64,000 bases of DNA from Romanomermis culicivorax (taxonomy: Eukaryota; Nematoda; Enoplea; Mermithida; Mermithidae). Shown piece by piece: positions 10,301 to 21,079 of the stretch (position 1 is the stretch's first letter; each line of letters starts with the position of its first letter). The position numbers and the translations under genes were made by a program. The stretch covers positions 1-64,000 of the forward strand of contig CAWUHX010000544.1 of assembly GCA_963922205.1 (NCBI GenBank), given 5' to 3'. The notes below the pieces were generated by a model. It saw nothing but the letters and a program-made list of their open reading frames with translations, ran no database searches and had not been told where the DNA came from.

Positions 10301-13300
10301 AAATTTTTTTTCTCAAAAGACCTCGTTTGAGAGAAAAACGGTGCTTCGGAATAATTCCGAAGTTAGGATTTATCTATCCACTCTTTTTCTTCAAATAAAG
10401 CTTTTTGGGGGAAAAAGTTTTCGAAAGTGGGAAAAAATGTGGGGGTTCGACAAGAGAAAGATTAAGTTTGGTTTATTCAAAAGGTCAAAATCTCAATTTT
10501 TCCATTTTTTTTGTAGCCATAATTTTAACCATGGAGTCGAGTTTGAATTCATAATCATCATGGGGAGATTTCCAGAAATTTTAAGTTTAATTTGAATTTT
10601 TTCAAATTCATGAAAGTATGAACATTATGTCTTAATATGTAGAAGAATAAAGACATGTTCTCGAACCTATGTTTATTGAATAATTCTTTGAATATTGAAT
10701 AATTATTGAATAATATTCATAAATTTATTTTCCAGCGTTTTAGAAGGACAGAATCTTAGAAAATTTTTTTAGGAACAACAGAAGAATAAGAGCAGAAGGT
10801 GCATTTTCAATACCCTACACTTTTGTGCCAGAAGGACATTAATAAAGTGCTATCTTGGAAGCAGATTTGTGCAAAAATACACGAAAAATCGTTGTTTCGC
10901 ATACAAAAAAGCTTTCTTGGCCGATGTAGAAAGAGGCCTGTACCCGAAAAACTCCTGATTAGAAATAAAATTTGGACATGTACATCAACTGAATGAGTAG
11001 CCATATAATTTAATTATATACATTCCAAAGTATCTTACAAGCCTGTTTTTCGATATTCTTCAATTAAAAATGTTTGGCTCCTAAAAATTAGGCTTTGGAG
11101 GCACTTGGCCCATGATTTTCAAAATGAAAAAAAACTTGTTCTGACGACAAAATATCCTTAGAGCAAATGTTTTGTTTGCTGTAATAATCTCCAATCTCAC
11201 TTTGAAAAGTAATGACTTAACTTAAAACTTCCTGCATGTTACAAATCCTGAGCTTCAAAGATGATAAAGGGCGCTAGCCTGATACCCAAAATGTGTATAA
11301 CAGAAGTCATATCTTTTGATTCAAGCAAATATTCATTACGTATTATGCATTCAAAGCTGAAATTACATTGTAAATCGACCTTGCTATCTAATCGAAAACA
11401 CTTGTTTCGAGTAGTTTTGCGCCAATGCCGTGCAAGCCTAGCACCGGGCTGGATCGGCTGAGGGCGACCCTATTCATTATGTATAGGAACATCTTTTTTA
11501 TGCACAGACACTTGTGCCAATTGGCCCAGAAGGTCGAGAAATTTGCGCAAATGGCGCAAAAAAGTTTTTACCGTCTAAAAAACACTGAAAAGTTTCTGGC
11601 CAAAATAGTGTTATGCATTGTCTGTTCATTTTCAAATGAGTCTTGGAAGAACAAAATAATCCACGGAAATCGATGAGCAGACACTGAGCTTGCATCGTAG
11701 GCTGAAATCTTTTTTACTCAATATGTTCGCCTAACTGCTAGAGCCAACTTGAGAAAAAAGGTGTCCGTATACGTAGGTTGTTGGTCATTTGCATGAAAAT
11801 TTTTCTGCGCTCCGAGGCTCTTCATTAGAAAAGAATTGACTGCAGTAAGGCTGGTGTGAACACTCGTCTTTAACTACGTGAGTGTAATGAAGTCTGTAGC
11901 CAGGAATTTTTTTTGGAAGGAAGTCACATATTTTTTTCGCTTAATTTACTGAACAATTGGAATTTTTGACTGGACTTTTTCTTGGAGAAAAACCCAGAGG
12001 GACCCGGAGAGCTCAGCTCAAAGTACTTTAGGCGGGCGTAAAAGAACCGTTCCAATAACCCAAGTTGTAAATGCTTGCGTTTAAATGCAAGGTTTCTGCC
12101 AGACCTACTATACTCCATTCATTTGAGAGTGATCAATGCAGTGATCTTATTAAAGTAAGTTCAACACGGAAAAACCGGTGAAGACTGTAATAAATGAAGA
12201 AAATTTTTCATTCATGAGCGTCTAACAGAACAGCTGAAAATATCGTCCCGTAACATCGCTAAATGGTCCAAAAGTTTTCGTGTAACACTCTGACGTCGAG
12301 CATAGTCCTATCCAAATTGAATTAGCGTCTAGGTTTCTCGATGATGTTAGCCTTCGCATCAGACATGCACGGCAAGAATTTTCCAGGGGGAGGGTCCTTG
12401 GACTTCTCATCGAGGGGATGTGGGGGTGGGTGAGCAAAAAAAATAGAAAAAAGTTCCACAAGCATGCTTTTCATACAAAATATGCATCAAAAATATGGAA
12501 AAAACTGTCTTCGAAAAAGTTCGGGGAGGGTGTTTGACGATTTTTTTCAGGCCAGGTAGGCGTGTTCCAGGTCTCAGGTAGGAAAGTTTACCTACCCCCT
12601 AATGTGCATGTATGCTGCACATTGTCATTGAGAAATTGAGCGTTTTTCTGTAGTAAAAAGTTTTTTTTTGTATAAAACTGAACATACCTTTCCGGTTATC
12701 ACTGCGTTTATCATCCTAAACTAAATGGACTATAGTGCCAATTGTAATTATGTTTGTAAAACTATATTACTTTGCACTAAATATACGCAAAAGTCGCGCC
12801 TACTCAATTTGCCATCCATTAATACCAGTGCGGTAAGAAAAACTGTTCTAGAAAGGGGTTTTCAATCCGCAAAGGAATGGAATGTTACGAGAATGCTATG
12901 ATCTTTAGAGCATTGTTCGTCAAGTTTGTATTTTCCTTTTATTTCTGATCTGAATTTTTTTCTAACAAAGATCAAAAAAGATGTTCATAATTAATAACTT
13001 GCGAGGTTTTCTTCACTATCCCAACTTTGTTTCCTCAAAATATCCCATCTAAGAAAACGGCGGTGGCAAGCTCAGCAATTCAAAATCAAATACGATTTGG
13101 ATAGTTATATAGTTCTTGATTTCGAAGAGCTTAATTAAATGTAATGTCGTCAGAACAGTTCGTCAGAGCGGCAACGTCCAGCATTAAATTTTCTGAATTT
13201 AGCTAAAATGCTGTAAGTGTGAGATGAATAGGAAGAAATTGTCGGGTGCCCTGGAATCTTATCTACACGAATGTTCAAAAAATGATCGTTTAATCAATTT

Positions 13301-16300
13301 ATGAGTTTACGAGATTAGAACATTTTTATATGCGTTTTGTCGTCTTCATCACTATGAAAACCCACTGTGAACTCCAAACTGGAAAAATTTGATTTCTGTC
13401 TAATTTCTTCAAATGTATGACAGAATTTTTCTGTCGAGTCGATTACGTCAATATGCGACAAAATACAGGAAAATATTTTTCCATCAAATTCTCTTATTTT
13501 TCTCCATGAATTTCATTCTTCGACAATTCGATGATGTCAGGTCAATCGACCATGTTCTAAACAGCAAAAAGCTGAAGAGCTCTGTTTCATTCAATCATTC
13601 ACAGGTGTTATTTGACGATATCTCGAACCAGTCTACTTTTTAGATAAAAATCCTGACCGATTAGAAGAATGTACAAAGTATTTCTCCACGATTCAGCAAG
13701 CTTATGAGGTTTTAATCGATTCTCAAGAAAGGGCGTGGTACGATCGTCACCGCGAGGCCATTTTGAAAGGAGGTAACTAGGGCAAGACGAGTTGCTCATT
13801 TCTCTACTGATAAAATGACAGTTATTAGACATTATTTGATTTTTTAGGTCTCGATGAACATTATAAAGATAACAGTCTTAATTTATTTGCATATTTTTCG
13901 AGTGCCTGCTATTCTGGTTATGGCGACGATGAAAAAGTACGAATGTGCATTTTTAGATTTTGCAGACAACCCGAAATCTGGTAAAAACGTTGCGTACTTT
14001 CCTGTTGTGACAGAATATTATTTTCTTGGAGAGACCCGTCATGCGAAAATCCCAAAATCTTCTCCGTTAAGGTCTTCTTTATACTAGCAACATTTATTTG
14101 TAGTCTACGTAGACTATATATTATTTCAGTCATTTTATTGTGTTTATCAACACGTTTTCGATACCATTGCTCAAGAGGATGCAGATTTTATGGAAAATCA
14201 AACCATCACTGATATCCCGCGATTTGGCAACGCTGATAGCTCTTATAGTGATGTAAGTTGTTTGATTTGTTTTCCTTGTTCTTCCTAGTTCTTTTTGATA
14301 GCGTTTATTCAGCACACACGTGATGAAGCCCCGAAGTCTGGGGGGGGTGGGGTCGCACGACTTTTTGGGGCCGGCGGTCACTAATTCCCCAAAATTTTGG
14401 GGGAGGGGTCTTTGAAGGGAAAAAATTCGATTTTTTTCACCGGAAAAGTTCGAAAAACGGTTCAAAACATATCAACTTTTGTGTTAAAAAAGGGTAAAAA
14501 ATGTATTAATAACGCGAAGCGCCAAGAAAATTGACGTTCTGACCATTTTTTGTTGAAAAATTGACATTTTTTTCTCAAGAGATTGACATTTTTCATTTTT
14601 TCCAACCAAAAGTATGGCAATTCCTATGACTACCATATGGCTGGCCATAGGATTGGAAAATAACGGGGTGGGGGTCGCCTAATGGCTAGGTCGCCTAATA
14701 ATTTCTGGGTGGGGGGTTCTATAGCACTTCCTCCCAATTACATGTATGTTATGCAGTATATTTTTGAGATTCGACAGAAAATCGTCGCTGTGAAAAACGA
14801 ACTGTTCCTGAAATTTTAAACTGCTGATATCCGAATTATACAGCCGAGCATTTTTTATTTCGTAATATTATTCTGGTTTTCTTAGGTTGTTGGACCGTTC
14901 TACGCTTTTTGGCAAAGTTACTCAACGTCTAAGCCTTATACTTGGTTGGATAAATATGATATTCTACAGGCGCCGAATAGGAGGGTCGTTAGGTTAATGG
15001 AAAAAGATAATGCCAAAATTAGAACAGCAGCCAAAAAAGAACGAAACGACGAAGTTCGGGTAAGATATGTTTGTATCATTCCGAGTAATTTGATTCCATT
15101 TTTTATATTGTAGGCTCTCGTCGATTTTGTCCGTAAACGTGATCGACGTGTAGCTGCTTATAGAAGATTATTGGACGATCAAAGATTAGAGCAGAAGGCA
15201 AAGGTTGAAACCCAAAGAATAACACAGAAACTTAAAAATCTAAAGTGATGGTTTTTTAGAGTTTAGATTTGTCTGATTTTGTTAGTGAATTTTTTCTATA
15301 TGATCAACTGATCAAAAATTATGTTCTTTTTCTTTAAGAGCGGCTGGCGAGTATAAGGATGCCGAATGGCACGACGCTGATGCTAGAGAGGACGATCTAA
15401 AAGAAATAGAATCACATTTTGGTGAGTGTTGATTAATGTATGTAAGGCTTATTTAAGTTGAATTGATCTATATGAGCTCTAAAATTCCTCCTAAATTCCT
15501 CCTAAAAGAAGTGTAGATCCTGTTTTTCAGCGGAAGATAGCCAATTTCTTGTTGAAAGTTGACCTGGTTGAAGCGTTTTAGTGTGTCGACTGTCGAGTTG
15601 ACTTTTTACAGTTGTGCAAGTTTTATGCAAAATTTGGATCCTCATTTATCCGAAACTAAAAGCAATTTAATCAATAAAAAGTTTAAAAAATTGTAATCTT
15701 CAGTCGACCTTTGTTGAAAATTGCTAATTTGCAGCTCCGAACGTGCACTGCAAGAATTTTCCAGGGCGGAGGATCCTCGCACTTTCTATCGAGAGGGGTG
15801 GGGGTGGGCAAGCAAAAAAAAGTTCCGCAAGCATGTTTTTCATATAAAATATACTTAAAAATCATCGAAAAAGTCTTGGAAAAAAGTTTAGGGAGGGTGT
15901 TTGACGATTTTTGTGGGCCAGTTAGTATTTGAGGGTTCATGTAAGGAGAGTTTATCCCTACCCCCTATGTGCATGTATGTGCGGCTGACTTTGCACAATA
16001 TTGACCAACTTTGCCGAGAATGATATATTTTAGAATTTTTTTACTATTGAATGTATTTCTGCAGACGATTTTGGTCCGCGCATTAACCAGGTTAGATCAA
16101 ATCCAAATCAGGACGATAGTGACCGTGATAATATAGCGGAGCCGGGTGATTACGCGCGTCTAAGTGACGATGAGAACGATTTGGATGACTTAGACATTGA
16201 CTTATACTGCGTAGCATGTGAAAAAATGTTCAAAACAAAAAAGTCGTACGAAAATCACGAGCGATCAAGACGACACAAAGAAAACGTCGAACTATTGAAA

Positions 16301-16694
16301 AGCGTGATGGCGGAAGAAGAAATTCAATTATTAGGCATTGATAAGAAAATTCAGAAATCGAACGACCTCGACGATAAATTAGTACAGGAAGATGCTTCTG
16401 ATATGCACTTGTTAAAAAAATCCAGTCGATATTGTGTCTTTCACACAAACTGTGCAACAGAATATTGAGGATTTAACATTAGATTATGGTATGGATGTTA
16501 AAATTAAAGTCAAAACAAAAAAATTGACTGGAAACGGGCCGAAAAACGATGAATCGAAACAAAACCGGTGTCAAACTTGTGGCGAAACGTTCCAGACTCG
16601 AAATAAATTATTTTCGCATTTGGAAGATAGTGGTCATGCCGCCTTGAAAATGCCTTCATCCAAACAAATGAAGAAAAAGAAGCAGAAATATTGA
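4394..16694 (+). CDS. DNAJC21: DNAJC21/Jjj1-type J-domain co-chaperone, eight exons
   Basis: Exons I read: 4394-4490, 13644-13772, 13848-13936, 14130-14252, 14886-15059, 15114-15244, 15339-15421 and 16065-16694, all with GT-AG introns and consistent phases. The family (yeast Jjj1) works with Hsp70 in cytoplasmic 60S ribosome maturation, helping recycle export factors. The J domain (about residues 1-65) includes [13 protein letters not shown]. The catalytic HPD is completed across the exon 1/2 junction. Family hallmarks follow: [26 protein letters not shown], a basic coiled-coil middle with FVRKRDRRV, an acidic stretch, a C2H2 finger ([23 protein letters not shown]) and a second finger ([23 protein letters not shown]) before a lysine-rich end. 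One base appears missing in an A7 run at 16414-16420 of the last exon, so the second finger sits one frame away. Stop TGA at 16692. Confidence 0.9.
4602..5813 (+). mobile_element. poly-G MITE, copy 1, interrupted by a larger transposon
   Basis: The left terminus CATACCTGTG is at 4602-4611 and the body resumes at 5603 with CCTGTAAGACCTCCGACC, ending at TACAGGTATG (5804-5813). Between them lies the 991-bp CACCG-type element. Flanks TGTACAGC (4594-4601) and TGTAGAGC (5814-5821) match 7 of 8. The body has long G runs (9-10 Gs) and AAATTTTTTT tracts and no coding content. Confidence 0.6.
4612..5602 (+). mobile_element. CACCG-type non-autonomous DNA transposon, copy B1
   Basis: Begins CACCGTTTCCTCG and ends GAGGAAAAAAACCGTG, imperfect terminal inverted repeats. 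CCTGTAAG follows it and a worn CCTGTG precedes it, suggesting a target duplication inside the left end of a poly-G MITE. Internally it has three near-perfect GC hairpins of the CCGGCGCGAAGCGCCGG type (4948-4963, 5068-5084, 5431-5447). No transposase frame. The 8-bp duplication seen in relatives suggests a hAT-like superfamily, but termini alone cannot settle this. Confidence 0.55.
5821..6045 (+). mobile_element. poly-G MITE, copy 2 (tandem with copy 1)
   Basis: A 225-bp element with perfect 10-bp ends CATACCTGTA and TACAGGTATG, starting seven bases after copy 1. The body has G runs of 8-9, a TATATGGTTGGTCAAGTTGG segment and a terminal C14 run. Flanks GTGTAGAG and CTGTACAG agree at 6 of 8 positions. 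Confidence 0.65.
6340..6530 (+). repeat. dispersed repeat, partner of 17160-17345
   Basis: Contains CCCCATAACTTAGGATATGTA, AGTAAAACTTTGGCATTATTC and TTTTGAGATGGTCGAGTGGG, all found again in the same order and orientation at 17160-17345 downstream of DNAJC21. No coding content. It directly abuts a truncated CACCG-type element at 6531. Confidence 0.55.
6531..6818 (+). mobile_element. CACCG-type transposon, right-half fragment B3
   Basis: Matches the right halves of the copies at 4612-5602 and 8138-10343: AAAATGAAACGAG, GATAGAAACTGTTGA, a GC hairpin at 6644-6660, CCCCAAAATTTTTTCCACAA and the end GAGGAAAAAACGGTG. The left half is missing. Confidence 0.5.
6819..8137. repeat. rearranged fragments of CACCG-type elements
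   Basis: A left-end-like block (CCTCGAAGATTTTCTCCACATG near 7338-7365) and an inverted right-half block (TTTTCTATCAGGCGCGGCCG near 7860-7880, reverse complement of a stretch found at 5370-5410) show that this region is built of broken copies of the same family. No gene seen. Confidence 0.35.
8138..10343 (+). mobile_element. CACCG-type transposon, copy B2, hosting a nested element
   Basis: Begins CACCGTTTTTTTCCTCGG and ends GAGAGAAAAACGGTG. Flanks CTTTGGAT (8130-8137) and CTTCGGAA (10344-10351) match 6 of 8, a worn 8-bp duplication. It is cut at 8304/9359 by a nested 1054-bp element. Without the insert it is about 1.1 kb and aligns with copy B1, including hairpins at 9548-9563, 9669-9685 and 10165-10180. 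Non-coding. Confidence 0.55.
8305..9358 (+). mobile_element. CAGTG-ended hAT-like non-autonomous transposon, copy A1
   Basis: Begins CAATGTTTTTTTTTGCACC and ends CTGCACCAGTGCAGAAAAAAACACTG, whose reverse complement matches the start. Flanks TTTTGAAG (8297-8304) and TTTTGGAG (9359-9366) match 7 of 8. The uninserted version of the target can be read in copy B1 near 4720-4760, where GCATACCTAAGCATTTT leads into GGAGTCAGAAACCTGC. Internal hairpins at 8722-8738 and 9225-9241. Closely related to the copy at 55177-56422. CA-ended terminal repeats with 8-bp duplications fit hAT. Confidence 0.7.
12360..12614 (+). mobile_element. CATGCAC-ended MITE, copy 1
   Basis: Ends CAGACATGCAC and GTGCATGTATG, with conserved body blocks CAAGAATTTTCCAGG, GGGGTGGG, GAGGGTGTTTGACGATTTTT and CTACCCCCTA. 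Flanks CTTCGCAT and CTGCACAT match 6 of 8. Two more copies lie at 15738-15979 and 62172-62412. Confidence 0.65.
14330..14760. repeat. G-run-containing repeat in DNAJC21 intron 4
   Basis: Between exons 4 and 5. Contains G8 and other G runs, a CCCCAAAATTTT block, a degraded ACGCGAAGCGCC hairpin half (about 14511) and ends CCCAATTACATGTATG, like the right end of the poly-G MITEs. Boundaries cannot be fixed; probably an older relative. Confidence 0.35.
15738..15979 (+). mobile_element. CATGCAC-ended MITE, copy 2, in the last DNAJC21 intron
   Basis: Same order of blocks as the copy at 12360-12614, ending GTGCATGTATG. Flanks TGCAGCTC (15730-15737) and TGCGGCTG (15980-15987) match 6 of 8. It sits between exons 7 and 8, some 85 bases before the exon 8 acceptor. 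Confidence 0.6.
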
Positions 16695-17632
16695 CTTTCG
16701 TGAATACGTGACGTTTTGCTGTCTATTTCTCTTCATAGGGTCGCTTGCAGATGTCAATTTGTACCAGTGGAAGTTCATTTTCTTGTAAATGGTCCGTGAT
16801 TTCATCGGATTATCGAGTCGCCCATCTGTCGGACTTCCGACGCACAGCCTATGAAAAATTTTTCTGACCATCAGAGCTCCGAATGTAGAAAATCAAGGAT
16901 GTTGAATTCTAATGAGATCATCTGCTGCGGTTGTTGTAGTTTTTCTACTCAAAGAATTTGCGTGAAATAGAATTACGTTATAAATGGTCGTCGTTTGTCT
17001 CACTTCAGGCTGTTAGAGGCAGTCTTGTAAGGCTCCAAAAAAGGATTGCAATGGTTGCAAGTAAAATAGTTGGAATAAGCGCAGAAAGTTGTGTTAGGGT
17101 AAAGTTTGAGCCTGATTGATCAAATATTGTATCAGCAATCACAAGCCAAACTTGAGCTTTTGTCACGCCTTCCCTGACCCAGTAGATGGCCCCATAACTG
17201 AGGAAGTATGTAAGGCATCGAAGTAAAACTTTGGCATTATTCATTCCAGACCTAGGGGAGCGCCCGGTAAAAATTTCATGAATTTTTGAGATGGTCGAGT
17301 GGGGCAGTTTTTCAAATTTGAATTATTCAACGTGAAATTACCCTAGTGCAAAAAAGTTCCGAGTAGCCCGGATGTCCCAAGTAAACCAGCATGTCTTGCA
17401 GTCCCCATGTGTGCAAGTCTTGCAGAGCTACTTGGGACATAAGAAATTTTCTACAGTAAACTTAAAATGAACATCTTTAAACTTGTACGGTATGTTGGAG
17501 CGGTCCATAAGCTACAAAAAAGTATTTACACGTGGCACTAAAAAATAATAGCATAAGCACTACATAGAAGTTTGCAGATAACGAAATCGACCAATCATGA
17601 TGCAGTTTGCACCGTGCTATCTGCCACCAGGC
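16695..17632. other. region downstream of DNAJC21, repeats only
   Basis: No gene seen. 17160-17345 repeats the block at 6340-6530. At 17372-17383 ATGTCCCAAGTA faces TACTTGGGACAT at 17429-17440, a perfect 12-base inverted repeat. No convincing polyadenylation signal close to the DNAJC21 stop. Confidence 0.5.
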
Positions 17633-18571
17633 TGTCACGATAAGTGAATTTGTAAATTATGTAAATTAAGTTAAGCTTAAGTTTACTGTATAATTTCGTC
17701 CAAATTAGTTTCGTGTACAGTAATCCATTTTTATTTTACTCGGAAACCATTAGGAAAAATGTAGGTTAAGTAGCCTATTGTTTTGTACATTTTTGACGAT
17801 AATTTGCCAAAACCATTAATGCATTTTCGTTCTATTATTTACTCGGAAATCGTAAAATATGTATGGAAAGGATTACAGTAGGAAAATAAGAGCCCAAAAA
17901 ACAGAGAACTACTTTGGTCCACTTACCAATTCCCACCCTACAGGTGGACAACTTCAAGGAACCCGTCATAAGCAAGTTCAACCAATCAGGTTCAAACGTT
18001 TTCCTCCCATTCCCAATAAACAATTCTAGCAAATGAGATTCCCCTCACCAAAACCCCTTCTCTTTTTCCGGATCCTCGGAAAAAAAACGGAAAACAGTCA
18101 GTTCGTTCTTCGGATCTTTCGAAAATCGGCAGCGTCTCAGTTTACCGACTACGTGAGTTCCCTACCTCTTCGTGCATTTTTCTTGGATGACGTTCATCCG
18201 TCCAGTAGTTTGTATTTTTCTTGGATGACGTTCATCCGTCCAATAGTTTGTATTTTTCTTGGACGACGTTCATCCGTCCAGTAGTTTGTATTTTTGAGGA
18301 CGACGTTCATCCGTCCAGTTGTATGTGTTTATTGGCGACGTTTATCCACCAATATTTTATCTTCGGGACGACACCTATCCCTCCCTAGAATCTCACCTCC
18401 CCCCATATTTAGTAGTTTCTCAGATTCCTTTTCACTCAGTTGCTCTTATTCTCCTGCCCGTGTCCCCTGCCTTATCCACATTATTGTAATTTAGCCTGTT
18501 GATATTCAATTCTAATAAACGAATATTTTAGAGGTGTTTACGTAACCAGAAAAATTACCCATTACGTAACA
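17633..18571 (+). mobile_element. 939-bp solo LTR
   Basis: Begins TGTCACGATAAG and ends ATTACGTAACA, with AGGC directly before (17629-17632) and after (18572-18575). An AATAAA polyadenylation signal is at 18514-18519, 52 bases from the end, and a tandem array lies inside. No coding region or partner LTR is visible, so it would be a solo LTR. The 4-bp duplication could be chance, hence moderate confidence. Confidence 0.5.
18175..18355 (+). repeat. 38-bp tandem repeat, about five copies
   Basis: The unit runs roughly CTTGGATGACGTTCATCCGTC followed by CAGTAGTTTGTATTTTT. GACGTTCATCCGTCCA recurs at about 38-bp steps; the last copies are divergent. GGATGACGTTCATCC is itself nearly palindromic. Open frames here reflect the repeat. 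Confidence 0.8.
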
Positions 18572-18575
18572 AGGC

Positions 18576-20100
18576 CAAGATGTGAATTTTTTTCAACTTT
18601 TTAAACAACAGGGCCAGATTTTCTTCTGCGCTTAAAACAAATTACAGCCATCGCGATGATATTACGCCTTCTACAATACCGCAAATCTTTTTTCCACATT
18701 TGTCCAAAGTCCCGCAGTCCCAAGTAACCCTTTTTTTAGTGCTCTTTATTGAAGGTCGCTAACTCTTGTTATATAAGCCCCTCCTTGTTTTCAACCAACT
18801 GGGCAGCTGTGAAAACGAATTGATGGATGCTTTTTACGAGGTTCTAGTTTAACATTTCAAACTTTAAAACTTTGACATTTTAAGCTTTAAACTTTAAAAC
18901 TTTGGCTTTGAAGAAAAAATGGATTTCTATCCAATTTTAGGTTTTGTAGTTGCGACCCTTCTGGTCTTGGAACTGACTCTGTGCCTACTTTCAGGTTGGC
19001 CTCATTTGTCTCAGGGGTGCATGGAATCCCGTTCACGCCATCCGCTTCCCCGCATTACCACGGCGGAATGACTTTTTTGAAAGTTTGACTGCAGCAGGTG
19101 GGATGGCCGAACCTCCCGTTGACAATTACCGTTTATTTCACAAAAAAATTTCTGTGAATTTTCCTAATCCACTACACAGTTTACAGTGTATGCAGTCCCG
19201 ACACACTACACAGTAAGCATGCATATTCATTGAGAGTGGAGTATCAATGTTGCCAACCCAAAATGCAAAGTTTTTTCGAGGTAAGGTTTTGAGGTAAGGT
19301 CTGGTGCGTACTTTTGGTCAGGGTTTTCATTTTCCTTTGAGGTTTTTGATGATTTTTAAAATGTTTATTGATGTTGAAGTCATGTGGTTCTTGCAATTTC
19401 GGCCAACAGCGCCGCTAGTGAAAGATGCTTTAGCATGGTAAGCCACCTGATTACAGATTTGTGAAGCAGTTTAAATCCAAAAACTACGAATGATGCTCTT
19501 TTGTTCAATAGTCCCAGCAAACAGTTGTGGTGAGGATTTAATTTTGAATGCCTATATTGAGAAAATAAATTTGTTTATAGCTTGTAATCAATGAAACTTA
19601 CGAAGCAGCTTCAATGGAACATGTTATATAGAAAAACTGAATACATTATCTCGCAGGATTCCCCCGGAATGGGAAGACAAGGTCAGCAGCGAGATTGGTT
19701 TAAAGTAATGCTGGCGGGAAGCAGGCCAGATTTTTAATCACGCGCAGAGCCGTTCTAAGGAGGGGGGGGCGAGCTGGATGGCCATCCAGGGCCGCTAAAA
19801 ATCTTTTAGCCCATGCTTGAAGAATGCCTTTTTTAGTGCCCGTGAATAAAATTTCTTATTTTTGTATGCAACTCTACAAACATAATTTTGTTGTCAGTTT
19901 ATTAAATTATTTTGCTGTTAGCAGGGTGTCCAGCAACCTAGAAAATCTGAAAAAGTCAGAGAATTTTGATTCGGATTGTTATGATGTAGTTATTATCTAT
20001 ACCAAGATGAGCCCTAATTGGGCCAACTTAAAATTCGTACTTGTGCTTGAAAGAAGTGGTGTTTTTAAAAATACCATTAATGCATTTCAGATATAGATAG
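18576..20100. other. non-coding stretch
   Basis: No gene seen. Short repeats of CTTTAAACTTTAAAACTTTG lie at 18856-18910. GGAGGGGGGGGCGAGCTGGATGGCCATCC at 19759-19787 contains a GGATGGCCATCC palindrome. Otherwise unassigned. Confidence 0.5.
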
Positions 20101-20445
20101 TATTTCTGGTATTTTTTAGTGTTTTTGGTATTTTATGGTGTTTTTGGCATTTTTGGTTATTTATGGTGCTTTTGGTACTTTTTGGTATTTTATGGTGCTT
20201 TCGGTACTTTTTGGTATTTTATGGTGTTTTTGGTACTTTATGATATTTCTAGTAATGTTGCATATTTCATTGGTATTTTGTCATTCGAATTTTTTGAGTA
20301 GTTTTATGATAAAAAAAATTTATAAAAAAATATACTTGAGAGGATGTACAAACCCTCATAATCTGTATACTTTCCACTGTAATGGAACAAGATTGTACAG
20401 AACATTACAACATATAAGCATATAGACATTTACTACAAAAATTGT

Positions 20446-20967
20446 TCAACTTTTCCACCAATCGGGCATGCTTTTGGCAAAGCTCAGCCAGGCTTTCCAT
20501 ATACTCCCTTCAGAGCTTTTGTGATTCTGACGAAAAGAAAATTCTTCTAGATGAGCTGATAAGCATTCACAATTTTTAAGTCCATGCATGGATCCTATAT
20601 TTTGGTGTATCAATCCCCACAAACCCTCAATATTATTTGTATGTGTGCCAGACTCTGCAACAAATTCACGATTATGGAAGACAACATCATGCGTATAGCC
20701 TAAATTGTGAAGTTTCGTGTATGTTGCCAAGTCATCATGATAGATTTTTGCACTAGTTAGTATGTGTTTCTCGATCAAAGGCAATAAATTTTCCTTTGAA
20801 GCACTGTTGATGAGGTACAAGACACATTTTCGACCCAATTTTTGAACTATACCAAACACTAGGTGTGTTTGCTTTGATGTACCTCGTTCGTTCTTTGCTT
20901 TTTTGCCCATGAGGCTTTCATCCAATTCAACACAGTTCTTCAGTACTGCGAAAACAAGCATCATCAA
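20446..20967 (-). pseudogene. Merlin/IS1595 (ISXO2-like) DDE transposase, 3' part
   Basis: About 170 codons covering most of the DDE_Tnp_IS1595 catalytic core that cuts and joins DNA in Merlin transposons. Visible are VELDES (first Asp), HLVFGIVQ, a YHDDLATY stretch (second Asp) and GTHTNNIEGLWG (the Glu, with the family's HTN-IE context), ending in HLEEFSFRQN. The N-terminal zinc-binding part is absent. A GTTTTCGCAG acceptor lies just before the conserved region, so an upstream exon is possible but I could not find one. It stands between the inverted minisatellite arms and is the likely transposase of that region. Confidence 0.7.
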
Positions 20968-21079
20968 AAGAGTTGCACTTCACATGTAACTCTTGAAAAC
21001 TGTAGTTATTTGCTACTGAACTTTGAGAATGATTTCACATAGACAATTAGACCAAATCTCAAGGATTCATTCAATTCTG

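Larger units (their letters stand above)
4491..13643 (+). other. DNAJC21 intron 1, 9.15 kb, filled with nested transposons
   Basis: Donor GTATGCG directly follows the G that starts the HPD aspartate codon; acceptor is CTACTTTTTAG. All other introns of this gene are far shorter (54-643 bases). Nearly half of this intron can be assigned to transposon copies annotated separately; I see no host exon in it. The stretches 10344-12359 and 12615-13643 show no feature I can name. Confidence 0.85.
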
